From the NCBI RefSeq assembly GCF_027257935.1, contig NZ_JANZKW010000001.1, positions 186,001 to 250,000 of the forward strand: DNA of 64,000 bases. The letters are read 5' to 3'. The translations under genes were made by a program, and so were the position numbers. The notes under the pieces were generated by a model that saw only the letters and a list, made by a program, of their open reading frames with translations, had not been told where the DNA came from and did no database searches. Of the stretch, positions 1 to 8,026 are shown one piece after another (position 1 is the stretch's first letter; every line of letters starts with the position of its first letter). Source of the DNA: Chitinimonas sp. BJYL2 (GTDB taxonomy: Bacteria; Pseudomonadota; Gammaproteobacteria; Burkholderiales; Chitinimonadaceae).

Positions 1-1136
1 TGGGCCATGGCAATCGCGCCCGCATCCACACCCGCGGCAGCCACGCGGCACGCCTGCAGATAGGCGGCTTGCGGATAGGGCCGTTGAGCGAAACCGGTGC
101 GCCCGCGTGCATCGGCTTCACAGGCATCGAGCAGACGCGTAAAGCGTTCCGGCTTGCGCAGGGCATCGCAGCGGCCGAGCAAATCCACCACGGTATCGGG
201 CCGCAGCTCGAGTGCACGATGCACATTGGTGTGTTCGCGGCTCACCAGCACAGCCAGTTCGCGGCAATCGTTTGGGGCGCGCAGGCGCTCGCACAGCGCC
301 TCCACCAGCGCCACGCCGCGGTGCTCGTGGGCGATATGGCGAGGCCACTCGGCCGGCGGTGTGGTGCCCTTGCCCAGATCGTGGCACAGGGCGGCAAAGC
401 GGGTATCGAGCGGCCAGCCCTGTGCGGCCGCATGGTCCAGCACCAGCATCACATGCACGCCGGTATCGATTTCGGGGTGATGCTGTTCAGGCTGCGGCAC
501 GCCCCACAGCGCGTCGAGTTCCGGCATCAGCCGGGCAAGTGCACCGCAATCGCGCAGTACCGCAAACATCCGCGAGGGCTGCGCCTCCATCAAACCCTTG
601 GCCAGTTCAGCCCAGACGCGCTCCGCGACCAGATGATCGACCTCGCCCTCATCGACCATGCGGCGGCACAGCGCCTGCGTCTCACGCGCCACCTCAAAGC
701 CGAAGCGTGCGGCAAAGCGTGCCAGCCGCAGAATGCGTACCGGGTCTTCAATAAAGGCTGGGCCTACATGGCGCAGTGTGCGCCGGGCAAGATCTTCCTG
801 ACCGTGGAACGGATCGATCAGTTCGCCGTCTTCACTCTCGGCCATGGCGTTGATGGTGAGATCACGGCGCGCCAGATCGTCCTCCAGCGTCACATCGGGC
901 GCGGCATACACGGTGAACCCTTTGTAGCCCCGGCCCGATTTGCGCTCGGTGCGGGCGAGTGCGTATTCCGCCTGCGTGTGCGGGTGCAGGAACACGGGGA
1001 AATCCTTGCCCACAGGCCGGTATCCGGCCGCCAGCATGTCTTCGACAGTCGCGCCGACCACCACGTAGTCGCGGTCCTTTACCGGCAAGCCCAGCAGTTC
1101 ATCGCGGACAGCGCCGCCGACGGTGTAGATCTTCAT
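1..1136 (-). CDS. cca: CCA-adding tRNA nucleotidyltransferase (multifunctional CCA protein), 3' end beyond window
   Basis: Adds and repairs the 3'-terminal CCA of tRNAs using CTP and ATP. The protein begins [16 protein letters not shown] at 1136 and reads for about 378 codons off the left edge of the window. The class II nucleotidyltransferase head ([10 protein letters not shown], then the [10 protein letters not shown] segment) lies in the first 30 residues, and the [13 protein letters not shown] stretch follows. Near the cut end an HD-type region ([15 protein letters not shown]) shows it is the long HD-domain version typical of beta- and gammaproteobacteria, usually about 410 residues, so only a short C-terminal piece is missing. 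It is divergent from cysK. Family identity is secure from the N-terminal motifs. Confidence 0.93.
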   Translation of the reverse strand, partial: MKIYTVGGAVRDELLGLPVKDRDYVVVGATVEDMLAAGYRPVGKDFPVFLHPHTQAEYALARTERKSGRGYKGFTVYAAPDVTLEDDLARRDLTINAMAESEDGELIDPFHGQEDLARRTLRHVGPAFIEDPVRILRLARFAARFGFEVARETQALCRRMVDEGEVDHLVAERVWAELAKGLMEAQPSRMFAVLRDCGALARLMPELDALWGVPQPEQHHPEIDTGVHVMLVLDHAAAQGWPLDTRFAALCHDLGKGTTPPAEWPRHIAHEHRGVALVEALCERLRAPNDCRELAVLVSREHTNVHRALELRPDTVVDLLGRCDALRKPERFTRLLDACEADARGRTGFAQRPYPQAAYLQACRVAAAGVDAGAIAMA

Positions 1137-1243
1137 TGCCTTGCTATCTGGATAGGGTTTGCCGGCGATTGTAGCGCTTGCCGCCGCTTGGCCTAGAATC
1201 CTAGCCATCAACCCCACCAAGATACTTTCTGAGGAACGCCGCC

Positions 1244-2173
1244 ATGCGCATCGCCAAAGACATCACCGCCCTGATAGGCAATACACCGCTGGTGCAGCTG
1301 AACCGCGTCAGCGCCGGCCTGCCGGGCCGCATCGTGGCCAAGCTCGAATTCTTCAATCCCTCGCATAGCGTGAAAGACCGCATTGCCGGCAGCATGATCG
1401 ATGCCGCCGAAGCCAGCGGCGCTCTCAAGCCCGGCGACACGGTGGTCGAGCCGACCAGCGGCAACACCGGTATCGGCCTAGCCATGGTGTGTGCCGCGCG
1501 TGGCTACAAATGCGTGCTGACCATGCCGGAAACCATGAGCCGAGAACGCCGCGCCTTGCTGCGCGGCTACGGCGCGGAACTGGTGCTCACCCCCGGCCCC
1601 GATGGCATGGGCGGTGCCATCGCCAAGGCCAAGGCACTGGCCGAGGAGAACGGCTGGTTCATGCCGCAACAGTTCGAGAACCCGGCCAACCCCAAGATCC
1701 ACCGCGACACCACCGCCGAAGAAATCTGGCGCGACACCGACGGCCAGGTCGATATCCTTGTGGCCGGCATCGGCACCGGCGGCACTATCACCGGTGTGAG
1801 CGAGGTACTAAAAGCGCGCAAGCCGTCTTTCCGCGCGATTGCGGTGGAACCCGATGCCAGCCCCGTGCTCAGCGGCGGCCAGAAAGGCCCGCACCCGATC
1901 CAGGGTATCGGTGCCGGCTTTGTGCCCGGCGTGCTCAATACCGGCATCTATGACGAGGTGATGCGCGTCAGCAACGACAATGCTTTCACCACCGCGCGCC
2001 GCATGGCCACCGAAGAGGGCTTGCTGGTCGGCATCAGCTCCGGCGCCGCCACCTGGGCCGCCCTGCAGATCGCCGCGCGGCCCGAGAATGCCGGAAAACT
2101 GATTGTGGTGATCATTCCCTCGTTCGGGGAGCGGTATCTGTCGACAAAGCTGTTCGAGGGTCTGGTGGATTGA
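1244..2173 (+). CDS. cysK: Cysteine synthase A (O-acetylserine sulfhydrylase)
   Basis: PLP enzyme that makes L-cysteine from O-acetylserine and sulfide in the cytoplasm. At 309 residues it has the normal family length. Visible motifs: the PLP-lysine segment PSHSVKDRI (about residues 39-47), the substrate loop [11 protein letters not shown] (about 70-80), the phosphate-binding GIGTGGT, and [12 protein letters not shown], which favours the CysK rather than the CysM branch. The ATG is preceded by GAGGA at 8 bases. It is divergent from cca and may be co-transcribed with the VOC gene 36 bases downstream. Confidence 0.93.
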   Translation: MRIAKDITALIGNTPLVQLNRVSAGLPGRIVAKLEFFNPSHSVKDRIAGSMIDAAEASGALKPGDTVVEPTSGNTGIGLAMVCAARGYKCVLTMPETMSRERRALLRGYGAELVLTPGPDGMGGAIAKAKALAEENGWFMPQQFENPANPKIHRDTTAEEIWRDTDGQVDILVAGIGTGGTITGVSEVLKARKPSFRAIAVEPDASPVLSGGQKGPHPIQGIGAGFVPGVLNTGIYDEVMRVSNDNAFTTARRMATEEGLLVGISSGAATWAALQIAARPENAGKLIVVIIPSFGERYLSTKLFEGLVD

Positions 2174-2209
2174 GCCCAGCCCACCCTGCAATGCCTAAGG
2201 AGAGCCAAC

Positions 2210-2695
2210 ATGGCAGCACCTGCAAAGAACACGATCTGCCTTTGGTACAACGGTGAGGCGGAAGCGGCGGCTCGGTTCTACGCCGAGACGTTTCCTGAAT
2301 CGTGCGTGCGCGCAGTGCATCGCGCACCGGGCGACTTCCCTTCGGGCAAACAAGGTGATGTGCTGACCGTCGAATTCACCGTGATGGGCATTCCCTGTAT
2401 CGGGCTCAACGGCGGGCCGGCATTCACACATAGCGAAGCCTTTTCATTTCAGGTGACTACTCGCGATCAGGCCGAGACCGACCGATACTGGGATGCCATA
2501 GTCGGTCACGGTGGCCAGGCAAGCGCCTGTGGCTGGTGCAAGGACAAATGGGGTATTTCTTGGCAGATCACGCCCAACATGTTGTTGGACGCCATCACCC
2601 ACCCCGATCCGGCGGCGGCCAAGCGTGCATTCGATGCCATGATGGGCATGAGCAGAATCGATATCAGTGCCATCGAGTCGGCACTGCGCGGCTGA
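2210..2695 (+). CDS. VOC superfamily (PhnB/glyoxalase-like) protein
   Basis: A 161-residue protein of the PhnB/3-demethylubiquinone methyltransferase-like branch of the vicinal oxygen chelate fold. It starts with the typical ICLWYNGEAEAAARFYAETF beta-alpha unit, and later has the GWCKDKWGISWQI segment that is diagnostic of this branch. Two paired beta-alpha-beta-beta-beta modules are expected. The substrate is unknown: members of this group are often annotated without biochemical proof. A strong AAGGAG ribosome-binding site precedes the ATG. It follows cysK on the same strand and converges on the gst gene. Confidence 0.85.
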   Translation: MAAPAKNTICLWYNGEAEAAARFYAETFPESCVRAVHRAPGDFPSGKQGDVLTVEFTVMGIPCIGLNGGPAFTHSEAFSFQVTTRDQAETDRYWDAIVGHGGQASACGWCKDKWGISWQITPNMLLDAITHPDPAAAKRAFDAMMGMSRIDISAIESALRG

Positions 2696-2726
2696 CCAAG
2701 CAGCAAGGAGCCAAGGCTTGGTCAGC
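2691..2726. terminator. Inverted repeat between convergent genes, possible bidirectional terminator
   Basis: Perfect 10-base arms (GCTGACCAAG and CTTGGTCAGC) separated by 16 bases start at the stop codon of the VOC gene and lie before the end of the convergent gst gene. There is no T-run on either side, so intrinsic termination is only a suggestion from position and symmetry. Confidence 0.4.
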
Positions 2727-2737
2727 CCGGGGCTAGA

Positions 2738-3436
2738 TCAAGCCGGCACACCCAATCCCCGCTGCACCGCGGGCCGCGCCACAAACGCCGCCAGCACGCG
2801 CTGCACCTCGGCAAAATCAGCAAAGCCCACCAGATCGCCAGCGCCGTAATAGCCGACCAGATTGCGCACCCAGGGGAAGATCGCGATATCGGCGATCGTG
2901 TACTCGTCGCCCATCATCCAGGTGCGGCCTGCGAGATGCTGGTTCAGCACGTTCAGGAGGCGGCGTGACTCGTTGAGATAGCGGTCGCGCGGGCGTTTGT
3001 CTTCATATTCACGGCCGGCAAACTTGTGGAAGAAGCCCACCTGGCCAAACATGGGGCCGATGCCGCCCATCTGGAACATCAGCCATTGCAGGGTTTCGTA
3101 GCGGCGCGCCGGATCGGCCGGCAGCAACCGGCCTGTCTTCTCGGCCAGATAGATCAGGATCGCACCCGACTCAAACAGGGCCAGCGGCTCATCACCAGGA
3201 CCATGCGGATCTATGATGGCCGGGATCTTGTTGTTCGGGTTCAGTGACAGGAACTCGGGCGAAAGCTGATCGTTCGTCTCGAAGCTGACCTTGTGGACCT
3301 CGTAAGGCAGGCCGGTTTCTTCGAGCGCAATCGACACCTTCACGCCATTGGGCGTAGCCAGCGAATAGAGCTGCAGACGGTCCGGGTATGTCGCCGGCCA
3401 TTTGCGGGTAATGGGGAAGTCGTCGAGCGAAGCCAT
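2738..3436 (-). CDS. Glutathione S-transferase family protein (YfcG/YghU-like)
   Basis: A 232-residue soluble protein with an N-terminal thioredoxin-like domain (LYSLATPNGVKVSIALEETG, then NPNNKIPAI and the glutathione-binding ALFESGAILIYLAEKTG) and an all-helical C-terminal domain (WLMFQMGGIGPMFGQ, YTIADIAIFPWV). This pattern is that of the Nu-class YfcG/YghU transferases, which act as disulfide-bond oxidoreductases with glutathione. The start lies 2 bases after the yceI stop with GGAG in the end of yceI, so the two are probably translated from one message. The exact substrate cannot be deduced. Confidence 0.88.
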   Translation of the reverse strand: MASLDDFPITRKWPATYPDRLQLYSLATPNGVKVSIALEETGLPYEVHKVSFETNDQLSPEFLSLNPNNKIPAIIDPHGPGDEPLALFESGAILIYLAEKTGRLLPADPARRYETLQWLMFQMGGIGPMFGQVGFFHKFAGREYEDKRPRDRYLNESRRLLNVLNQHLAGRTWMMGDEYTIADIAIFPWVRNLVGYYGAGDLVGFADFAEVQRVLAAFVARPAVQRGLGVPA

Positions 3437-3438
3437 GC

Positions 3439-4014
3439 TTACTCCGCCGCCACGGCTTCAACCTGGATGCGCAGGGCCACGCTCATATCAAAGCCCCATG
3501 CCTTGCCGGCATCGATGCCGAAGGCATCGCGCTGGAAGGTGGCATAGGCATCCGCGCCGCACAGTTCGCGCTTGAGCATGGGATGCACAATGCATTTGAA
3601 GCGCTTGATCTCCAGATCCACTGGCTTGCTCACGCCGCGCAGGGTCAGCTCACCTTCAACCTTGGTCGGGGCGCCGTTCACAAAGCCGGCCAGCTTGCCG
3701 CGATAGGTGGACTGGGGGAATTTGGCGGCATCGAACAGCTCGGCACTCAGGGCCTTCTTGTTCATGGCGTCATGGCCAAAATCCACGCTGCCGATATCGA
3801 TGCTGATATCCACGCTGCCCGTCCCCGCTGCCTTGTCCAGCACCACCTTGCCCGTGGACTGGTTGAACTTGCCACGCCATAGCGACACGCCCATATGGTC
3901 GGCCTCGAAGCTCGGGTAGGTATGCGAAGGATCGATGTTGTAGCTGACCGGTGCGGCGCTGGCGCCCGCGATCAGTCCAAGGCTGGCAAACAGGGAAAGC
4001 AGGATACGGGGCAT
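3439..4014 (-). CDS. YceI family exported lipid-binding-like protein
   Basis: A 191-residue protein with a clear signal peptide (MPRILLSLFASLGLIAGASA) followed by the YceI lipocalin-like barrel: YNIDPSHTYPSFEADHMG at the start, then GSVDISIDIGSVDFGH, a DAAKFPQSTY strand and a closing VALRIQVEA strand. YceI proteins are periplasmic and bind polyisoprenoid-like lipids. The function here is unproven. The start at 4014 was chosen over an upstream ATG at 4047 because it gives a clean signal peptide and has GGAG 8 bases ahead. It is the first gene of a yceI-gst pair. Confidence 0.88.
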   Translation of the reverse strand: MPRILLSLFASLGLIAGASAAPVSYNIDPSHTYPSFEADHMGVSLWRGKFNQSTGKVVLDKAAGTGSVDISIDIGSVDFGHDAMNKKALSAELFDAAKFPQSTYRGKLAGFVNGAPTKVEGELTLRGVSKPVDLEIKRFKCIVHPMLKRELCGADAYATFQRDAFGIDAGKAWGFDMSVALRIQVEAVAAE

Positions 4015-4093
4015 GACAGGGTCTCCGTGTACGCAGAGGAATGGCAAGGATGCCGCGCGAGGATAACGTACGCGGCGGAGCGAGGGGGTATGT

Positions 4094-5761
4094 TCAACCA
4101 GCGTGGCTCAGCATCGGTCGCAAGGCGACGCTGACTTCATTCAGGACGCCATCCCAGTCGCCCGGCGCAGCCTGTCGGAACAGGCGAGCCTGCGGGTACC
4201 AGGGGGTGTCGGTCCGGTCCAGCATCCAGCGGAAATCCGGCGTATGCGGTATCAGTATCCATACCGGCTTGCCCAAGGCGCCAGCCAGGTGTGCGACCGA
4301 GGTATCCACGGTGATCACCAGGCCCAGCGGCTCGATCAGCGCAGCCGTATCGAGAAAATCGCCCAGCTGCTCGGCATGGTCGTGGACAGCCAGGGCTTGC
4401 AGCGCGGCGCGGTCGGCATCCCGGACCTGCGCTTGCAGGCTGTGGACTTCCAGTCCCTCCATCGCCAGCAGGTCCGACCATTTGGCCAGCGGTATGCTGC
4501 GAGCATAGTCGCCACGGTGCGTGGGGCTGCCCGACCACACAATCCCCAGGCGCAACGGCTTGCAACGGCCGGTATCGGAATCCATCGGGTACCTGAGTCC
4601 GCCAGCACTCAGATAGGGGATAGTCGCCGGAATCTGCGGGCAGCGGGTCAGCAGCACATAGGGCAGGCTCAGCAAAGGGCAGTGATGATCAAATCCGCTC
4701 AGCAGCACGGTGGCCTGATCCACCACGGCAATCTGTGGCGTAAGTGTTTGCATCAGTCGCATCAAGGGCTTGCGCACCGCCAGTGTCACCTTGGCACCGG
4801 CTTCCAGCAGCAGGCACGCGTAACGGCAGAACTGGATGGCATCACCAAAGCCTTGTTCGCCGTGCAGCAATATGTGCTTGCCCGCCAGGGCTGTATCGGG
4901 CGAGAGCATGGGCATGGGGAAACGTGCCAACTCGGCAGCGCGAGCCGGGGTGCGCAAACGGGCCTCGTAATGCTGCCAGCCATGCGCCATCTCCCCCATC
5001 AGCAGCAGGGTCATTCCCTTGGCCATCTCGGTATCCGGGTCGCCGGGCTGCAGCTTCAGGGCGCGGTCGTAAGCGGCCAGCGCCTCGTCAAATCGGCGCA
5101 GCTCGCACAATACATCCGCACGGCTCATGCAGATTTTGGCGTTATCGGTCTGTGCGGCCAGTGCTGCGTCATAGCATTGCAAGCCGGCCTCGGGCTGATT
5201 GAGGGCACGCAGCACATGGCCGCGCGTCAGCAAGGTTTCCGGCGCACCCGGCTGCAGGGTCAGCGCAGCATCACAGGCGGCCAGCGCTTCGGGTAAGGCA
5301 CGGGCCTCCCACAGCGCCAGACCCAAGGCATGATGGGCATCCACAAAATCCGGCACCACGGCAATCACCTCGCGGCACAAGCTGATGGCCTCCTCATAGT
5401 CCTTGCGCATTACCTCCACATTGGCCAGATTGACCTTGGCCTGCCAGTAGTCTGGCTTGAGCGTCAGACACTGTCGCAGTGAGTCGGCTGCGGCATCCAG
5501 CTGTCGTAGTTCCCGCTGGGCGTTGGCCAGATTCAGCCAGGCATCGGGCTGCTTGGGCTGACGCTGCAGCGAGGCCCGGAACCCCTGCTCGGCAAAGGCA
5601 AAGTTGCCCACCTGCAAACCAATGGTGGCCAACAGGCTCATGGCCTGCCAGTGATTGGGATCGACAGCCAGCACGGCCCGGTAGCCCTGTTCGGCCGCGG
5701 GTAGATCGCCAGCCTGATGGCGGGCAAACGCTTGGGATAGACGGGATTGCAGATCGCTCAT
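4094..5761 (-). CDS. TPR protein with C-terminal glycosyltransferase-9-like domain
   Basis: A 555-residue cytoplasmic protein. About residues 1-270 are tetratricopeptide repeats (AEQGYRAVLAVDPNHWQA, AEQGFRASLQRQPKQPDA, AAYDRALKLQPGDPDT). The rest resembles a heptosyltransferase-like GT-B domain: KHILLHGEQGFGDAIQFCRY, LRLGIVWSGSPTHRGDYARS and the nucleotide-side DTSVAHLAGALGKPVWIL. Such proteins are common in proteobacteria and are thought to glycosylate proteins or surface glycans, but acceptor and donor are unknown. It lies 46 bases after the MATE gene and could be its co-transcribed neighbour. Confidence 0.82.
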   Translation of the reverse strand: MSDLQSRLSQAFARHQAGDLPAAEQGYRAVLAVDPNHWQAMSLLATIGLQVGNFAFAEQGFRASLQRQPKQPDAWLNLANAQRELRQLDAAADSLRQCLTLKPDYWQAKVNLANVEVMRKDYEEAISLCREVIAVVPDFVDAHHALGLALWEARALPEALAACDAALTLQPGAPETLLTRGHVLRALNQPEAGLQCYDAALAAQTDNAKICMSRADVLCELRRFDEALAAYDRALKLQPGDPDTEMAKGMTLLLMGEMAHGWQHYEARLRTPARAAELARFPMPMLSPDTALAGKHILLHGEQGFGDAIQFCRYACLLLEAGAKVTLAVRKPLMRLMQTLTPQIAVVDQATVLLSGFDHHCPLLSLPYVLLTRCPQIPATIPYLSAGGLRYPMDSDTGRCKPLRLGIVWSGSPTHRGDYARSIPLAKWSDLLAMEGLEVHSLQAQVRDADRAALQALAVHDHAEQLGDFLDTAALIEPLGLVITVDTSVAHLAGALGKPVWILIPHTPDFRWMLDRTDTPWYPQARLFRQAAPGDWDGVLNEVSVALRPMLSHAG

Positions 5762-5807
5762 GGAATGGCTCGGTTAGTCAGCCGCGACGATAGCGGAGCA
5801 GTGCAGA

Positions 5808-7208
5808 TCAAGCCACCGCACGGTGCTGACGTACCCGCTGGGCCGAGAGGCGATGCAGGAACCAGGTCAGTCCCAGTGCGGCTACGGTAAGACCCACCAC
5901 CAGCGCCAGCCAGAAACCTTCGGCAGCCATGGGTTTGGCGGGCCTCCAGGGCAGCCAGTCCGGTGCCAGACCCAGCGCATAACCGAGTGGCAGCGAAAAG
6001 CCCCAGAACGCGAGCATATGGATGACCATGGGTGGCCGCGTCACCTTGTAGGCACGGATAGCGCAGCTGGTGGACACCTGCGTGGCATCGGACAACTGGA
6101 ACACCGCGGCGTAGATCAGCAAATGTGCGGCCAGCGCGGCGACCGTGGCATCGCGCGTGTAAGCCGAGGCTATCGGGTAGGCGAACGCGGCAATGAAGCT
6201 GGCCGACAGGATTGCAAAGCCCAGACACAGGCCCACGCCCACCCAGGAACGGAAGCGCGCCGCTGCCGGATCACCCTCACCCAGCGCGTGGCCCACCCGG
6301 GTAATCATGGCCACGCCCAGGCTCAGTGGCACCATGAATACCAAGGATGAAAAGTTGAGGGCAATCTGGTGAGCCGCCACCTCGGCCGCACCGAACACGG
6401 CCACCAACAAGGCAATCAGGCCAAAGGCGCTGGATTCGGCAAAGTAAGTCACACCAATCGGCAGCCCCAGGCGCAGCAAGCGGCGTATCTCTGGCCAGTT
6501 CGGGCCTTCGAGCCGGTCAAACGGCCAGGTACGGTGATACTCGGGTGCGCGGTGCATCCACCAGACCAGGGCAAACAGGTTGAACCATACGGCAGCCAGC
6601 GTCGCCCAGGCGCAGCCTACGCCGCCGAGGCGCGGCAGACCGAACTGGCCGTAGATCAGCAGCCAGTTGATCAGCACGTTCAGGCCCAACGCGCCTAGCG
6701 CAATCATCATCATGGGCTTGGTCTGGTTAAGGCTGGCGCTGTAGCCGTAGAGCACGCGGTAAGCGGCAAAGGCCGGCAAGCCAAAGCTGATGATATGCAG
6801 GAATTCCTTGGCGATGCGGCGCACCTCCGGGTCTAGCTGCATGGTGTCGAAAATCAGCGTAGCCGCGTTGGCCAGCAGCAGCGCCACCAGCCCCACCCCC
6901 AACGATTTCCACAGCGCCTGTCGCACCACATGGGGTATCTGCTCGTATTCCTCGGCACCCACATGGTGTGCCACCATCGGGTTCACGGCCATCATCAGGC
7001 CCATCAGCGTCACCACGATGATGGACCACACCGAGGCCCCCAGCGACACGCCCGCCAGATCATTGGCACTGGCATTGCCCGCCATGGCCACATCGGCCAC
7101 GGCCATACCCACGGCAGCCAGCTGGCCGATCAGCATGGGCCAAGCCAGCTGCCATAGCGCGGCGGCTTCGGTGCGGATGGCGGGTGTGGTCAGACGTTGC
7201 AGCGGCAT
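5808..7208 (-). CDS. MATE family multidrug/Na+ antiporter (NorM-like)
   Basis: A 466-residue inner-membrane protein with about twelve hydrophobic segments. The first MATE half begins LWQLAWPMLIGQLAAVGMAVADVAM, and the second half begins GLPIGVTYFAESSAFGLIALLV. MATE proteins export cationic drugs or metabolites in exchange for Na+ or H+. The start at 7208 is preferred to a longer frame from 7283 because homologues begin shortly before the first helix, although no good Shine-Dalgarno is seen. It lies 90 bases after a 108-residue gene that follows a SAM-II-like leader, so expression may be linked to S-adenosylmethionine levels. Confidence 0.88.
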   Translation of the reverse strand: MPLQRLTTPAIRTEAAALWQLAWPMLIGQLAAVGMAVADVAMAGNASANDLAGVSLGASVWSIIVVTLMGLMMAVNPMVAHHVGAEEYEQIPHVVRQALWKSLGVGLVALLLANAATLIFDTMQLDPEVRRIAKEFLHIISFGLPAFAAYRVLYGYSASLNQTKPMMMIALGALGLNVLINWLLIYGQFGLPRLGGVGCAWATLAAVWFNLFALVWWMHRAPEYHRTWPFDRLEGPNWPEIRRLLRLGLPIGVTYFAESSAFGLIALLVAVFGAAEVAAHQIALNFSSLVFMVPLSLGVAMITRVGHALGEGDPAAARFRSWVGVGLCLGFAILSASFIAAFAYPIASAYTRDATVAALAAHLLIYAAVFQLSDATQVSTSCAIRAYKVTRPPMVIHMLAFWGFSLPLGYALGLAPDWLPWRPAKPMAAEGFWLALVVGLTVAALGLTWFLHRLSAQRVRQHRAVA

Positions 7209-7298
7209 GCGGGAGGACTCGGCAATCGGTTCAAGGATTGTAGCCAGCCAAATCGCCGCTGCCCCGACACAGTACGCGGCCAAACCACACCAGCCGTC

Positions 7299-7625
7299 TC
7301 AATGATGGCGTCCCTGCGTGGCGATATGCGCCTCGATGGTGATGCCTTCACCAGCTTGCCCCACCAGCCACAGCAGCTCATCGAGTGCCAGATCGGTAAT
7401 GAACAGGCCGCCCTCGGCCGGCAGATGCGTGCTGGCCCCTTGGTCCACCGCCAACCGGGCCAGACGCTGCAGGGCAGCATGCCCGTCGGTAGCCGCATGC
7501 AGCCACAGCCAGCTTTGGCGTGCATGACGGCGACGCAGAGTGGCGAGTGGCAATGCGCCCTGATCGGGCGTGGGGGCCAGCGAGGGCAGGCAGGTAGTGG
7601 AATCGTCGTTGACGCAATCGAACAT
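7299..7625 (-). CDS. Conserved-looking small protein of unknown function behind the SAM-responsive leader
   Basis: A 108-residue protein that I do not recognise. It has no signal peptide or membrane segment. The middle (ATLRRRHARQSWLWLHAAT) is basic and aromatic, and the end contains the acidic-hydrophobic LFITDLALDELLWLVGQAGEG helix region and a His-rich tail. The start at 7625 has AAGGAG 6 bases upstream; an earlier ATG at 7655 lacks this. It is the first gene downstream of two tandem SAM-II-like modules on the same strand, and the MATE gene follows. A role linked to methionine or SAM metabolism is inference from that position only. Confidence 0.7.
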   Translation of the reverse strand: MFDCVNDDSTTCLPSLAPTPDQGALPLATLRRRHARQSWLWLHAATDGHAALQRLARLAVDQGASTHLPAEGGLFITDLALDELLWLVGQAGEGITIEAHIATQGRHH

Positions 7626-7666
7626 GGTGCGCTCCTTGAGGTCGGCGTGCCCCATGTCCGGGGCAA

Positions 7667-7747
7667 CGCTTTAGCGGCTCCCGGCCTGTCCGGGTTCGAC
7701 GGTTTTTCCGTCACGCGCCCCGCAAGTTGTCGATTAAATCGGCGCGT
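7667..7747 (-). ncRNA. SAM-II-like riboswitch module 2 (long-loop form)
   Basis: Read on the minus strand. P1 is a perfect 7-base stem (ACGCGCC at 7747-7741 with GGCGCGU at 7719-7713) closing a 21-base loop that starts GAUUUAA, as in SAM-II. The loop segment CUUGCGG can form the P2 pseudoknot with CCGCUAAAG at the 3' end (7677-7667). Between P1 and that strand sit two small perfect hairpins (GACGG/CCGUC and CCCGG/CCGGG), which matches the known long-loop variation of SAM-II. A further GCCCC/GGGGC hairpin at 7664-7649 lies between the module and the ribosome-binding site of the 108-residue gene. The class assignment is by eye. Confidence 0.72.
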
Positions 7748-7780
7748 TGAAACTGCTACTGCATGGTGATCCGGCGGCAG

Positions 7781-7818
7781 AAAAACAAAAAACCCGCTGC
7801 CTCTGCGGCTAGCGGGTT
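7781..7818 (-). terminator. Intrinsic terminator between the two riboswitch modules
   Basis: On the minus strand an 8-base outer stem (AACCCGCU/AGCGGGUU) extended by GCC/GGC pairs is followed directly by a run of U with one G (UUUUUUGUUUUU). It would stop transcription before module 2 and the 108-residue gene. Its 5' arm contains UAGCCGC (7811-7805), the exact complement of GCGGCUA in the 3' pseudoknot strand of module 1 (7867-7861), so an antiterminator can form. Confidence 0.85.
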
Positions 7819-7855
7819 GTCGGGGAGAGACGGTGTCTCATCCGGTACTGCACCA

Positions 7856-7908
7856 CGCTTTAGCCGCATTTATTAAGCGCCCGCAAGCTGTATGCTCAAA
7901 TCGGCGCT
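7856..7908 (-). ncRNA. SAM-II-like riboswitch module 1 (compact form)
   Basis: Read on the minus strand. P1 is AGCGCC (7908-7903) with GGCGCU (7881-7876). It closes a 21-base loop beginning GAUUUGA and containing GCUUGC, which can pair with GC..AAAGC of the 3' strand GCGGCUAAAGCG (7867-7856) to form P2. Between P1 and P2 is UAAUAAAUGC, close to the UGAUAAAUG linker of classical SAM-II. SAM-II binds S-adenosylmethionine and usually represses methionine genes. Here the 3' strand overlaps an antiterminator sequence, so a transcriptional OFF switch is inferred. Confidence 0.78.
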
Positions 7909-7915
7909 GGAGCGG

Positions 7916-7945
7916 AATTTACCCAATCTGACGGATTCGCGTCAA
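7916..7945 (-). promoter_or_regulatory. Sigma-70-type promoter for the riboswitch leader
   Basis: On the minus strand TTGACG (7945-7940) is followed after 18 bases by TAAATT (7921-7916). The predicted start, about 7 bases on, falls just ahead of the P1 stem of module 1, so the leader would begin almost directly with the aptamer. Confidence 0.6.
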
Positions 7946-7953
7946 CCACGGGA

Positions 7954-7998
7954 AAACCGCAAGGCGGTTTGACGGGCACGTAAGCAGGCGCTTAGATT
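7954..7998 (+). promoter_or_regulatory. metC promoter and adjacent inverted repeat
   Basis: A hairpin-forming or operator-like repeat, AAACCGC and GCGGTTT with 3 bases between, runs into TTGACG (7969-7974). This is followed after 18 bases by TAGATT (7993-7998), giving a start about 20 bases before the metC ATG. It is back to back with the leader promoter on the other strand. The regulator, if any, is unknown. Confidence 0.5.
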
Positions 7999-8026
7999 GC
8001 CGGCACCTTCCCGGAAAGCCTGCGCC

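Noticed and set aside
69-1196. Long plus-strand open frame opposite cca
   Set aside because: It is the antisense shadow of a well-supported CCA-adding enzyme; no ribosome-binding site or family motif.
7781-7818. Reading the terminator as belonging to the plus strand
   Set aside because: On the plus strand the stem is followed by TGTCGGGG, not a T-run; the U-run is only on the minus strand.
7840-8026. A riboswitch in the plus-strand metC leader
   Set aside because: The conserved GAUUU(A/G)A and GCUAAAGCG elements read correctly only on the minus strand, and the predicted metC leader is only about 20 bases.
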